A DNA stretch of 14,221 nt, from contig JACRCS010000139.1 of assembly GCA_016218905.1 (NCBI GenBank), positions 1-14,221 on the forward strand. Reading direction: 5' to 3'. The position numbers and the translations under genes are program-made. Positions 7,751 to 13,291 of the stretch are shown piece by piece. Position 1 is the first letter of the stretch, and the number at the start of each line of letters is the position of its first letter. This DNA is from Deltaproteobacteria bacterium (GTDB taxonomy: Bacteria; Desulfobacterota_C; Deferrisomatia; Deferrisomatales; JACRMM01). The notes under the pieces were generated by a model. That model was not told where the DNA came from. It worked only from the letters and a program-made list of their open reading frames with translations, and did no database searches.

Positions 7751-9124
7751 ATGCGAGTGGCACTGGTTCTGCTGTCGGCGTGCTTCATGCTCCTCACCGC
7801 GGAGTACGCGAACGCGGAAACCCGTTCCAGAAGCATCGACGTAATCTATACGGGCGACGTACGGGGAACCTTGGGCATCTGCGGCTGAGCGCGAACTCCG
7901 CTTGGCGGTCTTGCCAAGAAGGCTCTATATGTAAGCTCGCTCCGGAAGAAAGGGGAGGGCATCCTCCTCATCGACGGCGGGAACTTGTTGTTCTCGAAAC
8001 CCAACTTGAACAAGCTGGAGCAGAAGCAGCTTACAATGAAGGCCGCGAAGATCATCGAGGCCTACAACGCTATGGAAGTTCAAGCGGTCGCCCTGGGCCC
8101 TCTGGACTTTGCCGCGGGCTTCGATCGGCTGATGGAGTACGGGCGAGCGGCTAAGTTCCCGCTGCTGTGTGCGAATCTGCTGGCAAAGGAGACGGGGCAA
8201 CCGGTCTTCCAAGCTTCCATTGTCGTGCAAGAGCATGGCGTCAAGGCCGGCGTCATCGGGGTCCTGGACAGCGGATTCTCTTTGCCGAAGTCCGATCCGT
8301 GGGCGGAGAAGGTGAGACTCGCCCCCATCCACCCGATCGTCAAGAAGCTCGCAAAGCGGCTTCGAGACGAGGGATGCGGGATCGTGGTGGTCCTCTCGTC
8401 GCTGGAGCCGAAGAAGCTGAGACTCCTCGCCAAGGGTACGGAAGGAGTGGACCTCTTCATCGGCGGCGACCCGATGGACAAGCTCGTGCTGCCCTACGGC
8501 GCCCGGGGCTCCCTCATCGCCTGCTCGAGCCAGCTCGGCAAGTACGTGGGTCACGTGGCGCTCACCCTCGACGAGAGGGGGAGCGTGGCCGGGATGAAAC
8601 ACTCCTTCGTGGCCATGAAGCCGGAACAGCGCGACGATCCCACGGTGCGCCGGATCGTCGACGGTTACTACAAGGCGGTGGCTCTCCTGAGACGCAACGA
8701 GCCCGCCATGTACGTGAAGGAGGCCGAGGAGACGGTGAATCTCCAGCATGACAACCCGGTCTTCGTCTCCTCGGAGGAGTGCCGGAACTGCCACGGCGCG
8801 GAGTACCGGAAGTGGAAGGCGACGAAACACGCGCAGGCGCTTGCGAACCTCCCGGCCGCGGCGCGGGACAACATCGAGTGCCTGGAGTGTCACGTGACCG
8901 GGTTCGGCAAGTGGGGAGGCTTCAGCGGGCTTCGCGCGAAGCCCGACCTCTCCGGGATTCAGTGCGAGGAGTGCCACGGGCCGGGCAGCTCCCACCCGGC
9001 GACGCTCGCGATGACGAGGGGCAAGGCCGTGCAGGCAGTGTGCAAGCGCTGCCACACGAGGTCCCGGAGCCCGGATTTCGACCTGCGCGAGTACCTGTCC
9101 AGGATCGCGTGCCGCCCCGGCTGA
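7751..9124 (+). CDS. Probable selenoprotein: UshA-like domain fused to a tetraheme cytochrome c domain
   Basis: One frame runs 7751-9124 and is interrupted only by TGA at 7886-7888. If the TGA is read as selenocysteine the product is 457 residues with Sec46. The start is ATG with GAGGG at 7742-7746. Residues 1-22 form a Sec signal peptide ending ANA before Glu23, so export is expected; a Cys at 11 (LSAC) makes a lipoprotein conceivable. Residues 29-330 resemble the UshA/5'-nucleotidase metallophosphatase fold: IDVIYTGDVRG, ICG-Sec, LGGLAKKA, LLIDGGN, GPLDF and VDLFIGG. However, the usual ligands are replaced (Arg38 for His in DxH, Pro117-Leu118 for Asn-His in GNHD, Ser217 for His), so phosphatase activity is doubtful. 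Four CxxCH heme sites follow at Cys344, 377, 405 and 431. A gene caller would begin at the internal ATG at 7985 and lose the signal peptide and CGU motif. Alternatives: a nonsense mutation or a TGC-to-TGA sequence error. Confidence 0.8.
7887..7925 (+). promoter_or_regulatory. Candidate bacterial SECIS element after in-frame UGA
   Basis: Directly after the TGA (7886-7888), a perfect 6-bp stem CTTGGC (7901-7906) / GCCAAG (7913-7918) closes a GGTCTT loop, with 12 bases between the TGA and the stem. A lower stem GAGC (7887-7890) / GCTC (7922-7925) ties in the UGA, giving a 39-base hairpin. From established knowledge, the E. coli fdhF SECIS has the same size, 11 bases between UGA and upper stem, and a GGUCU apical loop contacted by SelB. 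The hairpin is compatible with the coded LGGLAK segment. Structure is seen; SelB recognition is inferred. Confidence 0.75.
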
Positions 9125-9191
9125 GGGGACTTCTTGAAAGCGCACACCAAACAAACTATTCTCGCGTCGGACTGCGGGTATTCCTGAGATC

Positions 9192-9205
9192 GTGACACTT
9201 GTCAC
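9192..9205. promoter_or_regulatory. CRP/FNR-superfamily-like dyad
   Basis: GTGACA-CT-TGTCAC is a perfect 6-bp dyad and fits the core GTGA-N6-TCAC of CRP/FNR-type operators (including the HcpR-like form). It lies about 155 bases upstream of the nine-heme cytochrome gene and is directly followed by a 12-base palindrome GCCGGCGCCGGC (9208-9219). No paired -35/-10 was convincing here, so which regulator might bind is open. The remaining 9125-9361 gap holds two more hairpins described separately. Confidence 0.35.
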
Positions 9206-9324
9206 TTGCCGGCGCCGGCTCCCCGGGCGGAGGTGAGGATGGGAAAGGTCAGCTAGGGCGAGCATTTTGGGGGTAGGGGTTTTCGATTCAGGAACTTTCA
9301 GAACTGTTTCATTGGCCGCCCATT

Positions 9325-9352
9325 TGGCATTTCATGCCATTCGTATGAATGG
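9325..9352 (+). promoter_or_regulatory. Two overlapping, mutually exclusive leader hairpins before the cytochrome start
   Basis: TGGCAT-TTC-ATGCCA (9325-9339) and CCATTC-GTAT-GAATGG (9337-9352) are both perfect 6-bp stems that share bases 9337-9339, so they cannot form together. The second runs into the purine-rich ribosome-binding site GGGGGAGAG (9351-9359) of the gene starting at 9362. This layout could let one hairpin expose and the other mask the start region. Only the pairing is seen; regulation is inference. Confidence 0.35.
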
Positions 9353-9361
9353 GGGAGAGTC

Positions 9362-11200
9362 ATGAAGTTCCGATTCCATTCGTTTCGTTTGATCGTCCTC
9401 GCACTGCTTGCAACTGTATCGACTCTGGGACTGTGGAAGGCGGCTGAGGCGGGCATCGACGACAGCCAGTGCTTGGGCTGTCACGACAGCATCGACAGCG
9501 AGGCCTTCGCGAAGTCCGTGCACGGCAGACACGCCTGCAACAGCTGCCATTTCGACGTCGTCGATCTCGACGAGCATCAGAGCTGCGGCTCGAAGACCCA
9601 GGAGAAGGTGGAGACCTGCCACCGTTGCCATCCTTCGGAAGGCAAGGAGCACTTCTCTTCCGTCCACATGCTCAACGACATCAAGTGTGCAGACTGCCAT
9701 TCCAACGTCCACACGATCAAGAAGTGGGACGGCAACAAGAAGAGCGTCGTGGCGAAGTGCGTCGGCTGCCACGACGGAGAGGCCTACACCGCCAGCGTCC
9801 ACGGGACGGCGGTCGAAAAGGGCAACAACGACTCCGCTTCCTGTGCCGATTGCCACGGCCTCCACAAGATCCAAGAAGTCGGCGACCCGAAGACCCACGA
9901 GTACCGCGCCTTCCACACCGAGACCTGCCAGAAGTGCCACGCCAACGCGGCGCTGATGCGGAAGAACAAGGTCTACACGATCGCGGTCAAGACGTACGAA
10001 GAGAGCTACCACGGGAAGGTCGAGGCGCTGGGCTCGGCGCTCGCGGCGGGCTGCTCCGACTGCCACACGGCCCACTCCGTCCTGCCGCGCTCCGACGCGA
10101 ACTCGAGCATCTGCGAGGAGAACCTGCCGAAGACGTGCGGCTCCTGCCACGCCCACTCCTCGGTGAGCTTCGCGCAGTTCCTCCCGCACGCGGACCATCG
10201 GGACCGGAAGCAGTACCCGATCCTCTACTACACCTGGCTGACCATGACCACGCTGCTGGTCTCGGTCTTCGCCGTGTTCTGGTTTCACACGCTCCTCTGG
10301 TGGCGCACGGCCTACTGGTCGAAGCGTGCGCGCCTCATGCAGGGCAACTACGAGATCAGCCACGTGAGCGAGCCCCTGCGCCCCTACCGCAGGTTCTCCG
10401 GCTTCGACCGGATGCTCCACCTTCTCATGATGCTCAGCTTCCTCGGCCTCGTCGTCTCGGGGCTCCCGCTCAAGTTCGCCTCGGCTCCGTGGGCGCCGGG
10501 CGTCATGGGCCTCCTGGGCGGACCGCACAACGCGGGGCTGGTCCATCGCATCTGTGCGATCGTCACCTTCTTCTACTTCGGAGCCTGCTTCCTCTACATC
10601 CTCTACTTCCTGTTCGTGAAGCGGACGGGGGAGGGGTTCTGGGAGAAGCTCTTCGGGCCCGACTCGCTCTTCCCGACGCTGCGTGACGTGGCCGATATCA
10701 CCAACATGTTCCGCTGGTTCCTGGGAAAGGGCACGGAGCCCCACTTCGACCGCTGGACCTATTGGGAGAAGTTCGACTTCCTGGCGGTCTTCTGGGGCAT
10801 GTTCGCCATCTGCGGCTCCGGGCTGCTCCTCTGGTTCCCGGAGTTCTTCGGCAGGCTGCTGCCCGGCTGGGTCTTCAACGTCGCGATCATCGTCCACAGC
10901 GATGAAGCGCTGCTCGCCACCGGGTTCATCTTCACCGTGCACTTCTTCAATACGCACTTCCGGCCCGGGAAGTTCCCGATGGACATGGTGATCTTCACCG
11001 GAAAGCTCCCGAAGGCGGAGCTCTGGGAGGAGCGGAAGGATTGGCGAGCTCGCCTGGAGGCTGACGGGAAGATTCTGGAGCACGTGGCGAAGCCGAGCCA
11101 TCCGCTCCTGGAGCTCATGGCTCAGCTGATCGGGTTTACGGCGCTCGGCGTCGGCCTCGTCTGCGTCGCGCTCATCGTCTGGGGCTTCCTCGCCCACTGA
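9362..11200 (+). CDS. CbcL-like inner-membrane nonaheme cytochrome c / cytochrome b fusion
   Basis: A 612-residue protein. Residues 1-30 are a signal sequence ending AEA. Nine CxxCH heme-c sites follow (Cys37, 59, 86, 109, 133, 161, 189, 231, 259), placing a multiheme domain in the periplasm. About six membrane segments then follow (near 285-312, 349-372, 395-420, 472-497, 506-535, 582-610), resembling the HydC/FdnI-type diheme cytochrome b; candidate b-heme ligands are His353, His395, His512, His527 and His532. Nine c hemes plus this b domain is the architecture described for Geobacter sulfurreducens CbcL, which moves electrons from menaquinol to the periplasm for low-potential metal reduction. 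By analogy this protein is a quinol-periplasm electron conduit; substrate and direction are inferred. The start has GGGGGAGAG. It stands 237 bases after the UshA-like cytochrome gene, so the two may share a pathway but probably have separate control. Confidence 0.9.
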   Translation: MKFRFHSFRLIVLALLATVSTLGLWKAAEAGIDDSQCLGCHDSIDSEAFAKSVHGRHACNSCHFDVVDLDEHQSCGSKTQEKVETCHRCHPSEGKEHFSSVHMLNDIKCADCHSNVHTIKKWDGNKKSVVAKCVGCHDGEAYTASVHGTAVEKGNNDSASCADCHGLHKIQEVGDPKTHEYRAFHTETCQKCHANAALMRKNKVYTIAVKTYEESYHGKVEALGSALAAGCSDCHTAHSVLPRSDANSSICEENLPKTCGSCHAHSSVSFAQFLPHADHRDRKQYPILYYTWLTMTTLLVSVFAVFWFHTLLWWRTAYWSKRARLMQGNYEISHVSEPLRPYRRFSGFDRMLHLLMMLSFLGLVVSGLPLKFASAPWAPGVMGLLGGPHNAGLVHRICAIVTFFYFGACFLYILYFLFVKRTGEGFWEKLFGPDSLFPTLRDVADITNMFRWFLGKGTEPHFDRWTYWEKFDFLAVFWGMFAICGSGLLLWFPEFFGRLLPGWVFNVAIIVHSDEALLATGFIFTVHFFNTHFRPGKFPMDMVIFTGKLPKAELWEERKDWRARLEADGKILEHVAKPSHPLLELMAQLIGFTALGVGLVCVALIVWGFLAH

Positions 11201-11603
11201 CGCGAGAGCGGTTCACGGCGTCACCAGGGGCGGGCGGTCTTCGGGCTCCCGCCCTTGGTCTTGTCTTCGACTCGACGGAACGCGCGGTACGGGTTGATCA
11301 CCGTCTGCGCGGTCGCGGCCATGGCGGGCGCGTTCATCCTGGAACGCTAGGAGAGGGCTGTGGTGCCGCGCAACCGGCACCGCGAGCGCGTTCAGAGGCT
11401 TCCGGGGCGAGGCCGTGGAGCCAGCTTGCGATGGTCGGCCCGCGATCTCCAGCAGTGTGCCGGCCCGGCGCCGGTACCGGTCAACCCACCGGAAGGTCTC
11501 GAAGAACGGGTTCATTTCTCTCTCCGACCAGCGCCATCAGTGCCGAGCACGACCTCCTCGCCGCTCACGGCGGCCGACGTCCCGAAGCGTCTGCCTTCCC
11601 GGG
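11201..11603. other. 403-base stretch without a confident gene
   Basis: Between the cytochrome gene and the convergent btuF-like gene I find no gene I can support. It contains a terminator-like hairpin (11228-11268), a plus-strand open tail in the cytochrome's own frame that ends at 11350 with a hydrophobic segment (YGLITVCAVAAMAGAFILER), and minus-strand open frames, one starting at ATG 11515 behind GGAGAGAGA and one of 38 codons starting at 11335. The plus and 38-codon minus readings have their third codon positions aligned, so high GC there cannot tell which, if either, is coded. It may hold a decayed small gene. Confidence 0.4.
11228..11268 (+). terminator. Intrinsic-terminator-like hairpin after the nonaheme cytochrome gene
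   Basis: GGGCGGG (11228-11234) and CCCGCCC (11248-11254) form a perfect 7-bp GC stem with a 13-base loop, 27 bases after the stop, followed by the T-rich TTGGTCTTGTCTTC (11255-11268). The T-run is broken, so strength is uncertain. The opposite-strand gene ends over 300 bases away, so it would serve mainly the cytochrome gene. Confidence 0.42.
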
Positions 11604-12533
11604 TCAGCACTCCTCCTCGGGTTGGAAGCGCTTCCAGGCCTTCCCCTCGTGACCGAAGCGGAAGAGCTCCGGATGAAGCGCTTCGGCGAGGATTTCGAGC
11701 GATTGGACGAGCCGGGGTCCCGGACGGTTGAAGTAGTGGTTCCCGTCGGCCACGTAGACTCGTCCCGAACGAGTGGCCGACAGCTTCGGCCACCCGGGCT
11801 CCCGGGTGAGGGCGCACGTCTCGCCCCAGGTGCGGTCGAGGTCGAAGCCGCACGGCGCGACGAAGAGCGCGTCCGGATCCCACTCCGCCAGCTCGTCCCA
11901 GCCCAGCCGAGGAGAGCGCCTTCCGGTCGTCCCGAAGACGTTCTCGCCGCCGGCCATGGCGACGAGCTCCGGGACCCAATTCCCGCCGGCCATCAGGGGG
12001 TCGACCCACTCGAGGAAGCCGAGGCGAGGGCGTCCTGTCGCGGAGTCGGCCCGGCGCCGAATCTCGTCCATTCTGGCCCGGAGGACGCGCACGAGCTCGG
12101 CGCCCTTGCCCGGCGCTCCGAGCGCGGCAGCGACGCGCCGGATATCGGACCAGACGCCGGAGAGCGAGTCGGGCTCGAGACTGACGACAGTCGGGCGCGC
12201 GTCCAGCCAGTCGCACAGCGCGTGCTCCACGTCCGTCAGGCTCACCGCGCAGACGTCGCAGTGGGATTGCGTGATCACCACGTCCGGCTGGAGAGCGAGC
12301 AGCGCTTCCGCGTCGACGAGGTAGACGGAGGGGGCCTCCCGGACGAGGGCCCTGACCCGGTCGTCGATCTCACGGCTGGAACCGTCGACGCCGAAGCTGG
12401 GCGCCGTCAGGACGGGTAGTCCGTGGACGGACGGAGGGAAGTCGCACTCGTGGGATCTCCCCACCAGGAAAGAGCCGAACCCGAGGGCGTGGACGATCTC
12501 CGTCCCGCTCGCAATCAAGGAGACGATGCGCAT
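11604..12533 (-). CDS. BtuF-like cobalamin/corrinoid-binding protein (periplasmic-binding-protein fold)
   Basis: A 309-residue member of the BtuF-type substrate-binding family (Peripla_BP_2). It opens MRIVSLIASGTEIVHALG and continues with GRSHECDFP (residues 25-33), LLALQPDVVITQ, VVSLEPDSL, GFLEWVDPLMAGGNWVPELVAMAGG and VYVADGNHYFNRPGPRLVQSLEILAEALHP, all typical of the cobalamin-binding subgroup. No signal peptide is visible: the first strand begins at residue 2, so the protein would stay in the cytoplasm, as seen in a widespread signal-less subgroup whose role is unclear. The ATG at 12533 is supported by AGGAG five bases upstream. That ribosome-binding site overlaps the CCTAG repeat at the edge of the inserted element. 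No permease or ATPase genes are adjacent. Ligand assignment is by family only. Confidence 0.87.
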   Translation of the reverse strand: MRIVSLIASGTEIVHALGFGSFLVGRSHECDFPPSVHGLPVLTAPSFGVDGSSREIDDRVRALVREAPSVYLVDAEALLALQPDVVITQSHCDVCAVSLTDVEHALCDWLDARPTVVSLEPDSLSGVWSDIRRVAAALGAPGKGAELVRVLRARMDEIRRRADSATGRPRLGFLEWVDPLMAGGNWVPELVAMAGGENVFGTTGRRSPRLGWDELAEWDPDALFVAPCGFDLDRTWGETCALTREPGWPKLSATRSGRVYVADGNHYFNRPGPRLVQSLEILAEALHPELFRFGHEGKAWKRFQPEEEC

Positions 12534-12540
12534 CGGCGCT

Positions 12541-12545
12541 CCTAG
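12541..12545. repeat. Left target-site repeat CCTAG
   Basis: CCTAG directly outside the left terminal inverted repeat matches CCTAG at 13287-13291 outside the right one. Both copies face the same way, as expected for a target-site duplication. Whether four (CTAG) or five bases were duplicated cannot be decided, because the next base at each end could belong to either side. A CTAG target is known for some IS5-group elements. Confidence 0.65.
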
Positions 12546-12617
12546 TGTCCCGTTCGGGAAGTCCTTGCCTGTAATTCAGCCCCAGCGATGGCCGAACGGC
12601 GCTGATTCGCCGCCGTT
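12546..12617 (+). repeat. Left terminal inverted repeat
   Basis: Bases 12546-12617 match the reverse complement of 13215-13286 at 65 of 72 positions. The tip contains its own short dyad (TCCCG-TT-CGGGA, 12548-12559). A subterminal perfect 9-bp stem CGAACGGCG / CGCCGTTCG (12593-12601 and 12611-12619) lies at the inner edge. Such structured ends resemble transposase-recognition ends. Confidence 0.85.
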
Positions 12618-12660
12618 CGTCCTGTGAACCATGATCTCGGGCACGGGGACCAGAGTAGGT

Positions 12661-12700
12661 AAGCCCCCGTCTCTTAAGGAGATTATACCCCCAAGGGGGC
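12661..12700 (-). promoter_or_regulatory. Palindrome cluster with perfect TATAAT facing the btuF-like gene
   Basis: Read on the minus strand, CCCCCTTGGGGG is followed immediately by TATAAT (12687-12682), then TCTCCTTAAGAGA (12678-12671 region) and GGGGGC, which can pair with the first GCCCCC. No -35 box is convincing at 16-20 bases, so if this is a promoter it would depend on an activator or be weak. It sits inside the inserted element and about 150 bases upstream of the btuF-like start, so it could replace the promoter cut off by the insertion. Two alternative pairings of the C- and G-runs are possible. Confidence 0.3.
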
Positions 12701-12778
12701 GGAAGACTCAGTGCTGGAGATGGTCCGGGTCCGGGGTTTTGAACAGGCGGAGAGGCAGGCCCTTCGGACCCAGGAGCG

Positions 12779-12794
12779 CCTCCCCGCCCGGAGG
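12779..12794 (-). terminator. GC hairpin after the cargo gene
   Basis: CCTCC (12779-12783) and GGAGG (12790-12794) form a 5-bp stem with a 6-base loop, 9 bases beyond the stop of the minus-strand cargo gene. No T-run follows in that direction, so termination is uncertain. Confidence 0.25.
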
Positions 12795-12803
12795 GGACTC
12801 GGT

Positions 12804-13079
12804 TCAGATCTCCTGACAGTGGGAAATCGCCTGCTCGACCTTCGCGAAGAAGGCGTCGCAGGCCTCCTGGGTCGGGTTCTCCGTGTTGCACGCCTTCAGG
12901 GCCTGCTCCACCTCGCGCATCTCCGACATGAGCTCTTGACTCCGCGCAGACTCGCACTCCAGGGATTCGATACACCCGCAGAGGTTCCTCAGTTCCATGC
13001 GAACCGCATCAGAGCGCGCACTCTCGGCTGCTTCCCTGAAGCTCTCCGTGTAGTCGCACACATCCTTCTCGAGGTCCAT
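12804..13079 (-). CDS. Unrecognised 91-residue Cys-containing helical protein (cargo of the element)
   Basis: I do not recognise this protein. The frame is open further upstream, into the inverted repeat, but ATG 13079 is chosen because AAAGGAG lies five bases before it, a near-ideal ribosome-binding site. The 91 residues are mainly helical and acidic with seven Cys (8, 34, 36, 42, 64, 74, 88), including Cys34-Gly-Cys36. There is no signal peptide or membrane segment. Cys pairing or metal binding is conceivable, but there is no CxxC or CxxCH motif. It is the only gene within the element, so it may be cargo or the remainder of a larger cargo. Good ribosome-binding site and regular coding composition argue that it is expressed; function is unknown. 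Confidence 0.68.
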   Translation of the reverse strand: MDLEKDVCDYTESFREAAESARSDAVRMELRNLCGCIESLECESARSQELMSEMREVEQALKACNTENPTQEACDAFFAKVEQAISHCQEI

Positions 13080-13214
13080 GGCGGCTCCTTTACCGGTAAC
13101 AGCGATTCTTGCCAGCGACATCCTAAACTTGGGCGCTGTCGGCGTGCGTGACAACTCCCACCCCTCCCGTCCTGGTCTCCCGGGCGGCGGGTTCGCGCCT
13201 ACCGGCCAGCAGGC

Positions 13215-13286
13215 CAACGGCGGCGGATCAGCGCCCTTCGGCCATCGCAGAGGCTGAATAGCAGGCAAGGACTTCCCGAACGGGAC
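13215..13286 (-). repeat. Right terminal inverted repeat
   Basis: This is the partner of 12546-12617 (65 of 72 matches as reverse complement). Its subterminal stem is less perfect than the left one, with two mismatches. Weak similarity continues a few bases further in, allowing one gap. The outer end abuts the CCTAG copy at 13287. Confidence 0.85.
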
Positions 13287-13291
13287 CCTAG
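13287..13291. repeat. Right target-site repeat CCTAG
   Basis: This is the second copy of CCTAG, in the same orientation as 12541-12545. On the minus strand it contains the TAG stop codon of the 54-residue gene, so the duplication left that gene intact at its end. Confidence 0.65.

Larger units (their letters stand above)
12546..13286. mobile_element. 741-bp non-autonomous transposon-like element with one cargo gene
   Basis: The ends are inverted repeats about 72 bp long and about 90% identical, flanked by direct CCTAG repeats. No transposase is present inside. The only convincing gene is the 91-residue Cys-containing protein at 12804-13079. Removing the element plus one CCTAG copy rejoins the 54-residue gene upstream to the btuF-like gene so that GCC-TAG-GAGCGCCG-ATG results, with the stop codon merging into a TAGGAG ribosome-binding site. 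This clean reconstruction supports an insertion event. It could be a MITE-like relic moved in trans by a related transposase, possibly of the IS5 type, though the family is not identified. Confidence 0.7.

Noticed and set aside
7985..9124. Separate gene beginning at ATG 7985 (MLFSKPNL...)
   Set aside because: The conserved domain and signal peptide begin at 7751 in the same frame, and the DGGN strand would be lost. No ribosome-binding site stands before 7985. The in-frame TGA is better explained as Sec.
9332..11197. Long antisense open frame over the nonaheme cytochrome gene (621 codons), and similar long antisense frames over topA and over the 5401-7041 region
   Set aside because: They are shadows of high third-position GC in real genes. 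Their translations are rich in Arg, Pro, Gly, Asp and Glu without family motifs, while the opposite strand encodes clear, complete proteins.
11213..11515. 100-codon minus-strand frame starting at 11515 behind GGAGAGAGA
   Set aside because: The start is attractive, but after about 26 codons the composition no longer looks coded and no family is recognisable; kept only as part of the unexplained stretch.
12534..12803. Cobalamin riboswitch upstream of the btuF-like gene
   Set aside because: I looked for a B12-box-like sequence on the minus strand between 12534 and 12803 and found none; the paired structures there are explained by the element's ends and the TATAAT palindromes.
12600..13250. Transposase gene within the inverted-repeat element
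   Set aside because: No frame shows a DDE or HUH-type sequence; the only gene-like frame is the 91-residue cargo, far too short for a transposase.
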